Part shown: positions 43,408 to 54,700 of the stretch, one piece after another | Layout: each line of letters starts with the position of its first letter | Position numbering within the stretch: the stretch's first letter is position 1 | NCBI GenBank assembly: GCA_002886105.1 | Contig: CP025776.1 | Span: 124,001-188,000, forward strand | Length of the DNA: 64,000 bases | Reading direction: 5' to 3' | Source of the DNA: Enterobacter sp. EA-1 | Lineage (GTDB): Bacteria > Pseudomonadota > Gammaproteobacteria > Enterobacterales > Enterobacteriaceae | Notes under the pieces: model-generated | Database searches by the model: none | Seen by the model: the letters and a program-made list of their open reading frames with translations, nothing else | What the model was told of the DNA's origin: nothing | Made by a program: the position numbers and the translations under genes

Positions 43408-44553
43408 GCCTTGGCGTTATAGGCGTTGACGGCTTCGTTAACGACCGGGCTGCTGGCGTCCAGACCAGAAATCTGCGCCAGCGCAGCCTGCGGGCCTTTC
43501 TCTTCGATAAGCGCAGCCAGCTCTTGCGCCTGAGGATCCTGCTCGCTGCGGTAATGCATGGCAGCGGCAATGCCTTTCACCAGGGTTCGCGTGCGGCAGG
43601 TTGTACTCCAGCGTGCCGAGCAGCGGTTTGATCAGGCGATCGCCGGCGCTCAGTTTACGCAGCGGCTGACGTCCTACGCGCTCAACATCGTCTTTCAGAT
43701 AGGGGTTTTCAAAACGGCCCGAGGATTTTCTGAATGTACGCGGCGTGCTTATCGGCATCAAAGCCATAACGCTTGATCAGCACCGCGCCGCTCTCTTCCA
43801 TCGCGCCTTTCACAACGGCACGGATGTTGGCATCCGAGGATAGCGTCGCGAATGGTTTGAAGGCCGGTCTGTTTTCCAAGGTACGCGGTTATAGCATGCC
43901 CGGTATTCAGCGTGAAGAGCTTACGTTCAACAAATGCCATCAGGTTATCAGTTAATTCCATCCCGGGGATGTTCGGCAGCGCGCCTTTAAACTGGGTTTT
44001 ATCCACAATCCACTCACTGAACGTTTCCACCGTGACTTCCAGCGGATCGTGGGTGGCGGATTCAGAAGGCGGGAACGATACGGTCAACGGCGGAATCGAC
44101 GAAACCGACATGTTCTTCAACCGGCTTTGTCTGCATCCGCCAGCGCGGCAATGACATGGCCTTTCAGTTGCGTGGTGCCGCGCACCATATTTTCGCACGC
44201 GATGATATTCAGCGGCGTGGTAATGCCCTGCGCTTTACGTTTCGCCAGCCCTTTGGCGATAGCCGGCGCAATGCGTTCCAGAACGACCGGGCCAACAGCG
44301 GTGGTCACCAGATCCACGGAAGCGATCAGTTCAACAACCTCATCACCGATGCTGCTGACAGCGTTAACACCGGAAACCGTATCCACCTGCTCATTTTCAC
44401 CCAACCACATGCACCTGATAGCTATGACGGGCATTAAGGGCGTCGAGAACCACCTGATTCACATCGGCGAATGTCGTTCAATCCCGCGTCGGCCAGTAAT
44501 TTGCCGATGAAACCACGTCCGATATTTCCTGCGCCAAAATGCAATGCTTTCAT
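43404..44553 (-). CDS. mtlD: Mannitol-1-phosphate 5-dehydrogenase
   Basis: NAD-dependent oxidation of mannitol 1-phosphate to fructose 6-phosphate. Start at 44553: [20 protein letters not shown] with the Rossmann motif. Then [79 protein letters not shown] and [20 protein letters not shown] with the catalytic Lys region. Ends [10 protein letters not shown]. Breaks near 44490, 44405, 44115, 43840, 43720 and 43590; those at 43833-43838 and 43718-43724 are CCAGG read as ccgagg. Confidence 0.96.
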
Positions 44554-44582
44554 AGTCTTAACCTTCATCAATGTTTTTACCT

Positions 44583-44650
44583 GAGAGGGCTGGGGTGAGG
44601 AACCACGAAAATTTCTCCTCACCTAGCCCTCTCCCCTAAAGGGGAGAGGG
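44583..44650. repeat. BoxC-like hairpin repeat between mtlD and mtlA
   Basis: gagagggctggggtgagga pairs with tcctcacctagccctctc (44616-44633), and a second perfect stem ccctctcccc/ggggagaggg (44627-44650) follows. Same family as 38325-38526. Located in the mtlA-mtlD gap of one operon, where it could stabilise the mtlA message. Confidence 0.65.
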
Positions 44651-44670
44651 AAGAGGTTAGCGCCGGTCTG

Positions 44671-46574
44671 TTATTTACCGAGCAGCGCCAGCACTTCTTC
44701 AACGCTGGTAGTATGCGCCAGACGTTCAATGACCGTCTCGTCATCCAGTGCGTTGGTCAGGCTGGTGATCACTGGATGTGTTCGTTGTTGCGTGCAGCAA
44801 TCCCGATGACCAGTGCGGGCGATGTCTTCTTCGTCCTCGCCAAAGCGAACGCCTTCCGGATACTGGCAGAACACCACACCCGTTTTCAGCACGCGATCTT
44901 TGGCTTCCACGGTGCCGTGCGGAACAGCGATAGATTCACCCAGATACGTCGGGGTCAGTTTTTCGCGTTCCAGCATTGCATCGACATATTCCGGCTGAAC
45001 GTAGCCGCCTTTCACCAGTTGCTCACCGGCAAAACGGATGGCTTCTTCTTTGTTGCTCGCTTTGCGACCAAGGAAGATGTTCTCCGCGCCCAGTTTGAAC
45101 AGATTGCTGTTGGAAGCTGTCCTGCAGGCTGCTGTTCACTTTGGTCTGGTTGTCGGTGTGGCGCTGTGCAGCCACCAGACGTTCAGTCAGACCGGTGTAC
45201 AGACCGCTGTCCGAGGAAGTTGGTCAGGGAGATATGCTGCGCCTGCGGTGCACCGGCGCATAGCGCGCTCGGTCAGATCGCGGTGCGTAATCACCAGATC
45301 AACGTCAGACGGCAGGCTGTTAATCGCGCTGTTGGTCACCGAAATATTGGTGAGGCCAGCATCCTGCACTTTCTTACGCAGTACGCCTGCGCCCATGGCG
45401 CTGGAGCCCATACCGGCATCACATGCCACGATGATTTTACGCACATGGCTCAGGTCGTTGGTCACGTCGCCAGCTGCCAGCGGCGATGCGCCTTTAGACT
45501 GGGCTTTCATGTCCTGCATACGACGGGTAGCCGCTTCGATATCTTCGTCCTCTTCTTTCACTTTGCTGGTTTTCAGCAGAATGGAGGCGATCACGAAGGA
45601 GACGATCAGCGCAGCGAAGATGGCTGTCAGGTTAGCGAAGTACGCGCCTTTTGGCGTCATCGCCAGCACGGCCGGGGATGGAACCCGGAGAAGCCGGAGA
45701 CACCAGACCGCCGTTCAGCACGCTCAGGGTGAACACGCCAGTCATACCGCCAAGAATAACGGCCAGCAGCAGACGCGGATTCATCAGCACATACGGGAAG
45801 TAAATTTCGTGGATACCACCCGAAGTGGATGATAGCCGCACCGCCGGCAGACTGTTTAGCGCTACCGCGACCAAAGAACATGTACGCCAGCAGAACGCCC
45901 ATCCCCGGACCCGGGTTTGCTTCGATCAGGAAGAAGATAGACTTGCCGATGTCATGCGACTGCTGAATACCCAGCGGTGAGAAGATACCGTGGTTGATGG
46001 CGTTGTTGAGGAACAGGATTTTCGCCGGTTCAACAAAGATAGACGCCAGCGGCAGCATGTCATGCACAACCATGAAGTTAACGCCTGCTGCCAGAACTTT
46101 GGACAGGACTTCAACCGCAGGGCCAATGCCGAGGAATGCCGGGGATAGCGAGGATCATACCGATGATGCCAGCGGAGAAGTTATTCACCAGCATTTCAAA
46201 ACCGGATTTGATCTTGCCGTCTACGGCAGCGTCAAATTCTTAATGCAGATACCACCCAGCGGGCCGGCAATCATCGCGCCAAGGAACATTGGCATGTCTG
46301 CACCGACGATAACGCCCATGGTGGTGATCGCACCGACAACGCCGCCGCGATCGCCGCCAACCAGACGACCACCGGTGAAACCGATGAGCAGCGGCAGCAG
46401 GTAAGTAATCATTGGACCAACGAGTTTCGCCAGCGTCTCGTTTGGTAACCACCCTGTAGGAATAAACAATGCGGTGATGATACCCCACGCGATAAACGCG
46501 CCGATGTTAGGCATCACCATATTGCTAAGGAAACGACCAAAGCTCTGCACCTTGATCTTGATATCGGATGACAT
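44671..46574 (-). CDS. mtlA: Mannitol-specific PTS enzyme IICBA
   Basis: Phosphotransferase permease that imports mannitol as mannitol 1-phosphate. Start at 46574: [23 protein letters not shown] membrane domain ([40 protein letters not shown]); IIB domain with phospho-Cys in [23 protein letters not shown] domain with phospho-His in [17 protein letters not shown]. Ends EEVLALLGK. Breaks near 46240, 46145, 45880-45830, 45680, 45210 (CCAGG read as ccgagg), 45110 and 44815. First gene of mtlADR. Confidence 0.96.
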
Positions 46575-46718
46575 AAAACACCCCTTCTTATGTTTGCTAT
46601 CGCACAGGCCGGAAGCCCGAGGTTTGTTTGTTAATGTGGCGGCAGAGGTAGCCGGACCTGGGTTATCAGTGATGCGAAATCTCGCACCGAATGGGCGTAC
46701 TGTCCAGATGGTGCCTTT

Positions 46719-46940
46719 TGTGACATTGATCACATTAATGCAGGGGGAGACCGGGTCTTTATGGTGATCTTTGTCACAAAAAATCGTGTGTAAAAAAAAG
46801 AACAAGGAATAAAAAACAGGCTGAACAGGGCATTAAGTGTGATGTTATTCACGTTTTTGCTTGGACACTTTGTTATTTATTTGTGATATTGATCACAAGA
46901 TATTTTCGCCGAGGACTTTTCTGAGTGTGATCGATCGCAA
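46719..46940 (-). promoter_or_regulatory. mtlA regulatory region with clustered CRP sites
   Basis: Five CRP-like sites are visible upstream of mtlA: TGTGACATTGATCACA (46719-46734, perfect), TGGTGATCTTTGTCACA (46761-46777), TGTGATGTTATTCACG (46838-46853), TGTGATATTGATCACA (46882-46897, perfect) and a weaker TGTGATCGATCGCAAA (46925-46940). The E. coli mtl promoter also has about five CRP sites. The whole 46575-47089 gap has no gene. Confidence 0.75.
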
Positions 46941-47089
46941 ACTGTGTCTTTTTCAACCAGCTTGACGTGTAACTCCCTTTCATTTGCGGCTGTGATGCTA
47001 ATCTGGGCGGTAAAGTTTGCATATTGATGAAACGGTCTGGTTCCGTTGGTGCATACTTAATTTTTAGTTGGCGAAAAAAGGACCCGGCA

Positions 47090-47694
47090 ATGAAACTGAT
47101 TGGCAGCTATACCAGCCCTTTTGTACGCAAAATTTCGGTGATTCTGTTGGAAAAAGGGATCACGTTCGAATTCATCAACGAGCAACCATATAACGCCGTT
47201 AACGGTGTGGGGCAATTTAACTTGGCAAAGTCCGGCACTGGTGACTGATGACGGAGAGGTGTGGTATGACTCGCCGATTATCGCCCAGTACATTGATTTG
47301 TTGGGTATCGCACCGGCTATGCTGCCAGCGGATGCGAAAGCGGCGCTGAAAATTCGCCAGCTTGAAGCGCTGGCGGACGGCATTATGGACGCGGCACTGG
47401 TCTCGGTGCGTGAATTGGCGCGCCCGGTTGAGCAGCAGTCTGAAAGCGAACTGCTCCGCCAGCGGGAAAAAAGTGAACCGCGGGCTGGATGCGCTGGAAA
47501 GCGATTTGCGTGACGGAACGCTCAGCGTTGATAGCCTCAATCTGGCGACCATCGCGATAGCCTGCGCCATTGATTACATTAACTTCCGCCACGTTGCGCC
47601 CGGCTGGTGTGTTAATCGCCCGCTGCTGGTGAAACTGGTGGAAAACTTGTTCCTGCGTGAGAGCTTCGCCCGCACTGCGCCGCCAAAGGCGTGA
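47090..47694 (+). CDS. yibF: YibF, glutathione S-transferase-like protein
   Basis: GST-fold protein of unknown physiological substrate. Start at 47090: [20 protein letters not shown] (thioredoxin-like N domain), [20 protein letters not shown], then [20 protein letters not shown] after a slip near 47225, and the all-helical C domain [20 protein letters not shown]. Ends [10 protein letters not shown] second slip lies near 47465. Divergent from mtlA; selA follows in the same direction. Confidence 0.93.
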
Positions 47695-47785
47695 TAACCG
47701 TGATGTCCGCCTGAACAAAGTCGCTGTACAATCCCCTCACGTCAAATCGCCCCCTGACGGGAGGGCAACCAACAACAGCCTTTTC

Positions 47786-49161
47786 ATGACTACTCTTTAC
47801 AGCCAGATCCCTTCTACCGATCGCCTGTTACGTGACGAGGCGTTCACTTCTCTGTTAGCGACGTTTGGTCACCACCGCGTGGCGGGCGTTGCGCCAACTA
47901 CAGGATGAAGCGCGCGAGCAGATCCGCACTGCGCAGACATTACCCGGCTGGTGCGAAAACTGGGCGACGGAAACACAACGGCGACTGGAATGGAGCGAAA
48001 CCAGCGCGTTACGCCCGGTGTTTAATCTCAGCGGGACGGTGCTGCATACCAATTTAGGCCGTGCGATACAGTCGCAGGCGGCAATCGATGCGGTCGCTCA
48101 GGCGATGGGGTCACCGGTAACGCTGGAGTACGATCTCGACGGTGCCGGACGGGGTCACCGCGATCGAGCGCTGGCCGATCTCTTGTGTCAACTGACCGGT
48201 GCGGAAGATGCCTGTATTGTGAATAACAATGCGGCGGCAGTACTGCTGATGCTGGCCGCCACGGCGGCAGGCCGGGAAGTGGTGGTGTCGCGCGGCGAAC
48301 TGGTGGAGATAGGCGGCGCGTTTCGCATTCCGGATGTGATGCGCCGGGGCTGGCTGCGTATTGCACGAAGTCGGCACCACCAATCGCACCCACGCCAAAG
48401 ATTATCAGCAGGCCATTAATGACAATACCGCCCTGCTGATGAAGGTACACACCAGCAATTACCATATCGACGGGTTTACCAAAGCGGTGAGCGAAGCCGA
48501 ACTGGTCACGCTGGCGCAGGCGTCCGGGTTACCGGTGATTGTCGATCTTGGCAGCGGTTCGCTGGTGGATTTAAGCCTTTATGGGCTGCCGCAAGAACCC
48601 ATGCCGCAAACGCTGATTGCCGCAGGCGTGAGTCTGGTGAGTTTCTCCGGCGATAAACTGCTGGGCGGCCCGCAGGCCGGGATTATCGTCGGGAAAAAAG
48701 CGCTGATTGCGCAGTTGCAGCAACACCCGCTGAAACGCGCCCTGCGTGCGGATAAAATGACGCTGGCCGCGCTGGAAGCCACGCTGCGTCTTTATCTGCA
48801 TCCGGAAAAGCTCCGGCAAAACCTGCCGACCCTGCGCTATTTAACGCGCCCGGAACCGGAGATCCGCGAGCAGGCGCAGCGTCTGCGCACCGCGCTGACG
48901 TCGCGTTATAGCGAGTTTGAGGTGCGGGTAGAGGCCTGCCAGTCACAGATTGGCAGCGGTTCGCTACCGGTGGACAGATTGCGAGGCGCGGCGCTGACGT
49001 TTACTCCCCGCGACGGTAGCGGCCGTCGGCTGGAAGCGCTGGCGATGCAGTGGCGGGCGCTGCCGCAGCCGGTGATTGGCCGTATCTATGATGGTCGCCT
49101 GTGGCTGGACTGCCGCTGTCTTGAACATGAATCCCGCTTGCTGGAGATGTTGCTGAAATGA
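47786..49161 (+). CDS. selA: L-seryl-tRNA(Sec) selenium transferase
   Basis: PLP enzyme converting Ser-tRNA(Sec) to Sec-tRNA(Sec) with selenophosphate. Start at 47786 ([20 protein letters not shown]). Conserved: [79 protein letters not shown], and the PLP-lysine block [20 protein letters not shown]. Ends SRLLEMLLK. Breaks near 47890 and 48350. ATGA overlap with selB. Confidence 0.96.
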
Positions 49162-51011
49162 TTATTGCCACCGCCGGGCACGTGGACCACGGCAAAACCA
49201 CCCTGATTGGAAGCCATTACCGGTGTGAACGCTGACCGTTTGCCGGAGGAAAAAAACGCGGGATGACCATCGATCTCGGCTATGCCTATTGGCCGCAGCC
49301 AGACGGGCGCGTACCGGGTTTTATCGATGTTCCGGGGCATGAGAAATTTTTGTCGAATATGCTGGCGGGCGTTGGCGGCATTGATCATGCGTTGCTGGTG
49401 GTGGCCTGCGACGATGGGGTGATGGCGCAGACACGCGAACATCTGGCAATTTTGCAGTTAACCGGAAACCCGGCGCTGACGGTGGCGCTGACAAAAGCCG
49501 ATCGCGTGGATGAGGCGCGCATTGCCGATGTGCGCGAGGAGGTGCAAAACACCTTACGCGCTTTCGGTTACCCGCAGGCGACCCTGTTCGTCACGGCGGC
49601 GACGATGCAGCAGGGGATTGATGAACTACGCGCGCATCTGCTGCAACTGCCGGAGCGGGCGCACCCGGAACACCAACGCTTTCGCACGGCGCTGGATCGC
49701 GCTTTTACCGTCAAAGGGGGCGGGGCTGGTGGTGACCGGTACGGCGTTATCCGGCGATGTCCGCATCGGAGATACGCTGTGGCTGACCGGGGGTGAATAA
49801 ACCGATGCGCGTTCGCGGTCTGCATGCACAAAAATCAACCCGTTGAGCGGGCGCACGCCGGGCAACGTATCGCCCTGAATATTGCTGGCGATGCGGAAAA
49901 GAGGCGTTGAGCCGTGGCGACTGGCTGCTGTCGCAGCAACCTCCCGAGCCCACGGAGCGGCTGATTGTCGCCCTGCAAACCCATACGCCGCTGACGCAGT
50001 GGCAACCTGTGCACATCCATCATGCCGCCAGTCACGTTACTGGCCGCGTGTCGCTGCTGGAGAATGACTGGCGGAGCTGGTGCTGGATACGCCGCTGTGG
50101 CTGGCGGATAACGATCGATTAGTACTGCGGGATATCTCCGCGCGCAGCACGCTGGCGGGCGCGCGGGTGGTGGCGCTGAATTCGCCGCGCCGGGGCAAAC
50201 GTAAAACGGACTACCTGAACTGGATCGCCGCGCTGGCGCAGGCGTCGGATGATGCGCAGGCGTTGTCGGTGCATCTGTCACGCGGCGCGGTCGATCTTAC
50301 GGCCTTTGGCTGGGCACGCCAGCTTAGCCCTGACGGGCTGGAGAGATTATTGCACCAGCCGGGATTTCTCCGCGCCGGAGACAATCTGCTCGATGCACCG
50401 GTGGCGGCGCGCTGGCAGCGAAAATTGCTGGACACGCTGGCGACCTATCACGAGCAGCATCGCGAAGAGCCGGGACCGGGGCGCGAGCGCCTGCGACGCA
50501 TGGCGCTGCCAATGGAAGACGAAGCGCTGGTGTTAACCCTGGATTGAGCGCATGCGGGAAAGCGGTGATATCCACAGTCACCACGGCTGGTTGCATCTGC
50601 CGGATCACAAAGCCGGTTTTACCGATGAACAGGCGCAGCTATGGCAGAAAGCCGCACCGCTGTTTGGTGACGAACCCTCGGTGGGTGCGGGATGTGGCGC
50701 GCGAAGTCGCAGCCGATGAACAGGTAATGCGCACCGTGTTGAGGCAAGCCGCGCAGCAGGGGTTGATTACGGCGATTGTGAAGGATCGTTATTACCGCAA
50801 CGATCGGATCGTGACGTTCGCCACGATGATCCGCGAGCTGGATCTGGCGCGCGGCACCACCAGTGCGGCGGATTTCCGCGACCGGCTTAACGTCGGGCGC
50901 AAGCTGGCTATCCAGATCCTCGAATATTTTGACCGCATCGGTTTTACCCGCCGTCGCGGCAACGATCATATCCTGCGCGACAAGGCATTGTTTACCAAAG
51001 AAAACGACTGA
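49158..51011 (+). CDS. selB: Selenocysteine-specific elongation factor SelB
   Basis: SelB brings Sec-tRNA(Sec) to UGA codons by binding the SECIS hairpin. Start at 49158: [16 protein letters not shown] (G1 loop), then [20 protein letters not shown] (G3) and [20 protein letters not shown] (G4). EF-Tu-like domains follow; the C-terminal winged helices bind the RNA ([40 protein letters not shown]). Ends ALFTKEND. Breaks near 49210, 49255, 49725, 49795, 49900, 50072, 50548 and 50675-50682, the last being CCCTGGTGG read as ccctcggtgg. Confidence 0.96.
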
Positions 51012-51097
51012 AGATTTGTTTTAAGTTATTGCAGGCTGGCGAATATTTCGCCAGTCGCGTCTACCCTTGTAAAGACGACTGTCGCAAGGAGACGCCG

Positions 51098-52636
51098 ATG
51101 AACACCTCCCCTCTCAATGCCCTCTATCCAGCCGAGGGGAAATACGGTTTTCCCCTGACATTAAAAGCCCGCTATGACAACTTTATCGGTGGCGATTGGG
51201 TCGCCCCCGTGGCGGGCGAGTATTACCCGAATCTCACGCCGGTGACCGGGCAACTACTGTGTGAGGTTGCCAGCTCTGGCCCGCAGGATATCGACCTCGC
51301 ACTGGATGCCGCCCACAAAGCCAGAGCGGCATGGGGGCGATGTCCGTCCAGAGGCGCGAGCGGCAATATTGCTAAAAATCGCCGATCGCATGGAGCAAAA
51401 CCTTGACCTGCTGGCGACGGCGGAAACCTGGGACAACGGCAAACCGATCCGCGAAACGCAAGGCGCAGATGTGCCGCTGGCGATCGATCATTTCCGTTAT
51501 TTCGCGGGCTGCATACGTGCGCAGGAAGGTGGGATCAGCGAAATTGATAACGACACGGTGGCGTACCATTTTCATGAACCGCTCGGGGGTTGTCGGGCAG
51601 ATCATTCCGTGGAACTTTCCGCTGTTGATGGCGTGCTGGAAAATGGCCCCCGCGCTGGCGGCTGGAAACTGCATTGTGCTGAAACCCGCGCGCCTGACGC
51701 CGCTGTCGGTACTGCTGCTGATGGAGATTATCGGCGATCTGCTGCCGCCAGTCATCAATGTGGTAAACGGTGCAGGCGGTGAGATTGGCGAGTATCTCGC
51801 CACTTCAAAACGCATCGCCAAGGTGGCGTTTACCGGTTCGACGGACGTGGGCCGACAAATTATGCAGTACGCCACGCAAAACATTATTCCGGTGACGCTG
51901 GAGTTGGGCGGTAAATCGCCGAATATCTTCTTCGCCGACGTGATGGATGAAGAAGATGCTTACTTCGATAAAGCCACTGGAAGGGTTTGCCCTGTTCGCT
52001 TTCAACCCGGGGCGAAGTGTGCACCTGTCCGAGTCGGGCGCTGGTGCAGGAATCCATCTACGAGCGTTTTATGGAGCGCGCGATTCGCCGGGTGGAAAGC
52101 ATTCGTAGCGGTAACCCGTTAGACAACACCACGCAAATGGGGGCGCAGGTTTCACAAGGGCAGATGGAGACCATTCTCAATTATATTGCCGTCGGTCAGC
52201 AGGAGGGGCGGACATCCTTACCGGCGGGCGGCGTAAAGTGCTGGCGGGGGATCTGCAAACAGGTTACTACCGGAGCCGACGATCCTGTTTGGTCAGAACG
52301 CGATGCGCGTCTTTCAGGAGGAGATTTTCGGCCCGGTGCTGGCGGTCACGACCTTCAAAACCGAGGATGAAGCCACGGCGCTGGCCAACGATACGCTGTA
52401 TGGCCTCGGTGCGGGTGTCTGGAGCCGTAACGGGTCATTGGCCTACCGAATGGGGCGCGGCATCCGGGCCGGGCGCGTGGACCAACTGCTATCATGCGTA
52501 TCCCGCGCATGCGGCGTTTGGCGGTTACAAGCAGTCGGGGATTGGGCGTGAAACCCATAAGATGATGCTGGAGCACTACCAGCAAACCAAATGCCTGTTA
52601 GTGAGCTACTCCGACAAGCCACAAGGGCTGTTCTGA
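51098..52636 (+). CDS. aldB: Aldehyde dehydrogenase AldB
   Basis: NADP-preferring aldehyde dehydrogenase, in E. coli a CRP/RpoS-controlled enzyme for acetaldehyde. Start at 51098: [20 protein letters not shown]. Blocks: [79 protein letters not shown], and the catalytic Cys within [20 protein letters not shown] (corrected). [19 protein letters not shown] and the C-terminal [20 protein letters not shown] follow. Breaks near 51340, 51590, 51990, 52220-52280 and 52475. It follows selB by 86 bases; the yiaY gene found between them in E. coli is absent. Confidence 0.96.
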
Positions 52637-52777
52637 CCCGCGCGTTAACAAATCGTTAAGGCAAAGCGCCAGACATGTTCATGCAGATGACAAATCTGGT
52701 GACTTTCCTGCCGCGATCAAAGCGCCGCCACGGCGTTTTCTGGCACCCTTGTTTCTTTGCGTCAGGCGGAGTGGAGA

Positions 52778-53263
52778 ATGAACCGTTTTATTATCGCCGA
52801 TCCGGGCAAGTGCATTGGCTGCCGGACCTGTGAAGTGGCCTGTGTGGTGTCGCACGAGGACAATCAGGACTGCTCGGTCGTCAAACCCGCCACGTTTTCC
52901 GCGCGCATTCGCGTGGTGAAGACCGGTACGTTCTCTACGGCAGTGACCTGCCATCACTGCGAAGATGCGCCCTGCGCGAATGTTTGCCCGGTCGGGGCGA
53001 TAAGTCGTGTTGAGGGTGCGGTGTGCGTGGAACAGTCCCGCTGTATCGGCTGTAAGAGCTGCATGATTGCCTGCCCGTTTGGCGCCATGCAGGTCACCGT
53101 GATCAATAACCGGGCGCAGGCGCTGAAGTGCGATTTGTGCCAGCACCGTGAAAACGGCCCAGCCTGCGTGGAAGCCTGCCCGACCGGTGCGCTACGCTGC
53201 CTCAACCCGGCAACGCTGCGGGAAAACCGCCTGCGTGGTCAGTTAGCCGGGTTTGTTGCCTGA
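52778..53263 (+). CDS. ysaA: YsaA, ferredoxin-like protein with four [4Fe-4S] motifs
   Basis: Electron-transfer subunit type protein (HydN/DmsB-like); partner unknown. Intact frame of 161 codons from 52778 with tggaga upstream. Cys motifs: CIGCRTCEVAC at residues 12-22, CHHCEDAPCANVCP at 58-71, CIGCKSCMIACP at 89-100, CDLCQHRENGPACVEACP at 118-135. These 16 cysteines can hold four [4Fe-4S] clusters. No signal peptide. No oxidoreductase catalytic subunit lies nearby. Convergent with avtA. Confidence 0.9.
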   Translation: MNRFIIADPGKCIGCRTCEVACVVSHEDNQDCSVVKPATFSARIRVVKTGTFSTAVTCHHCEDAPCANVCPVGAISRVEGAVCVEQSRCIGCKSCMIACPFGAMQVTVINNRAQALKCDLCQHRENGPACVEACPTGALRCLNPATLRENRLRGQLAGFVA

Positions 53264-53277
53264 TAACGCGCGTAAAA

Positions 53278-53302
53278 AAGCCCCCCGGTCAGGGGGGGCT
53301 TG
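53278..53302. terminator. Bidirectional terminator between ysaA and avtA
   Basis: aaagcccccc / ggggggctt stem, with A run on the left and T-rich right side, in the gap between convergent ysaA and avtA. Confidence 0.8.
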
Positions 53303-53320
53303 TTATGCGGTTGTCCGGCG

Positions 53321-54577
53321 TCAGTTTTCCTGCCGAGGCTTTTTCAACTTCTTCGGCGAGAATTTTTACACCCTCTTCGATCAGCGACGGTTCCGGCACA
53401 TAGTTCATGCGCATGCATTGATGGGTATGCGGCCGGGGGTTTATCCAACCCCGGGAAGAAGTAATCTCCGGCACCATCAGGACACCGCGTTTTTTCAACC
53501 GCTGATACAGCAACTCCGTGCTGATGGGCAGATCCTTAAACCACAGCCAGAGGAATATTGCCCCTTCCGGTTTGTGGATCAGGCAGCGCTCTTCAGGTAA
53601 ATAACGGCGCAGTGTGGCGATGGTTTCCTGCACTCGCTGGTAGTAAAAGGTTTTATCACCTCTTCGGACAGGCGCAGCAGGTCTTTGCGTTTGATCATTT
53701 CGCACATCATTGCCGGGCCAATACCGCCCCACGGCGCCAGACTGATGATGCCGTTCATGTTGCGGACTGCCGAAATCACTTTGTCGTTGGCGATGATAAT
53801 GCCGCAGCGGCTGCCCGGCAGGCCCAGCTTCGACAGGCTCATGCACAAAATAATATTCGGGTTCCACAACGGGCGCGCTTCGCTAAAGATGATCCCCCGG
53901 GAAAGGCACGCCGTAAGCGTTATCAATCACCAGTGGAATGTTGTGCTGATGGGCCAGCACATCCAGTTTCATCAGCTCTTCATCGGTAATGACGTTGCCG
54001 GTCGGGTTGGTCGGACGCGAGACGCAGATCATGCCTGTCTCTTCGCCAATGTGCAGGTGTTCGAAATCGACGTGGTATTTGAACTGGCCTTCGGGCAGCA
54101 GCTCAATATTGGGCCGTGCGGAGACGAAAAGATCCTCTTCCAGCCCGGAATCCGCGTAACCGATATACTCCGGCGCCAGCGGGAACAACACTTTTCTGGT
54201 GCTTCCATCGGCGCGGCGGCCGGCAAACAGATTGAATAAGTAGAAAAATGCGCTCTGACTGCCATTTGTTAGCGCAATATTCTGCGGCTCAATATCCCAA
54301 CCTAATTCTTCGCGCAGCATGCCTGCCAGCGCGGTTAGCAGCTCGGTTTTGCCCTGCGGACCGTCATAATTACACAGTGCATCAGTCGCTTTGCCGTTTT
54401 CCACCATCTCTGCCAGCAGCTTGTGGAAGTAATCGGTCATCGCCGGAATTTGCGCCGGGTTGCCGCCGCCGAGCATGATAGCGCCCTCGGTGTGCGTAAA
54501 CCGTCGTTGAGATCCTCCATCAGGCGCGTAATGCCTGCATGGCGGGTGAATTTGTCGCCGAAAAGTGAAAATGTCAT
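53321..54577 (-). CDS. avtA: Valine-pyruvate aminotransferase
   Basis: PLP aminotransferase exchanging valine with pyruvate to give alanine. Start at 54577: MTFSLFGDKFTRHAGITRLM. Then MLGGGNPAQIPAMTDYFHKL, NIALTNGSQSAFFYLFNLFA, CVSRPTNPTGNVITDEELMK, the PLP-lysine block CMSLSKLGLPGSRCGIII, and EGAIFLWLWFKDLPISTELL. The end is EKAWQEN with TGA 53321-53323; as written, CCAGG reads ccgagg at 53333-53338. CCAGGG near 53433 reads ccggggg. Other breaks near 54500, 53895, 53735 and 53660. Confidence 0.95.
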
Positions 54578-54633
54578 CGCTACTGTTCTGCCGGGCTGCT
54601 GTTCAAAGTGGCTAACCATAGCGCTCTGTAAGG

Positions 54634-54654
54634 CAGGGTGCAAATCACACCCTG
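54634..54654. terminator. Hairpin between malS and avtA
   Basis: cagggtg / caccctg pair around a seven-base loop in the 123-base gap. It could be a malS transcript end or an avtA leader structure; no T run is seen. Confidence 0.35.
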
Positions 54655-54700
54655 ACGCTCTCTTTCATACTTTATTCTTATTAAGTTCTGTAATGTGGAA

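Noticed and set aside
35168-49161. Programmed ribosomal frameshifting in secB, selA and others
   Set aside because: No slippery heptamers with downstream structures; the breaks share the indel pattern seen all over the window.
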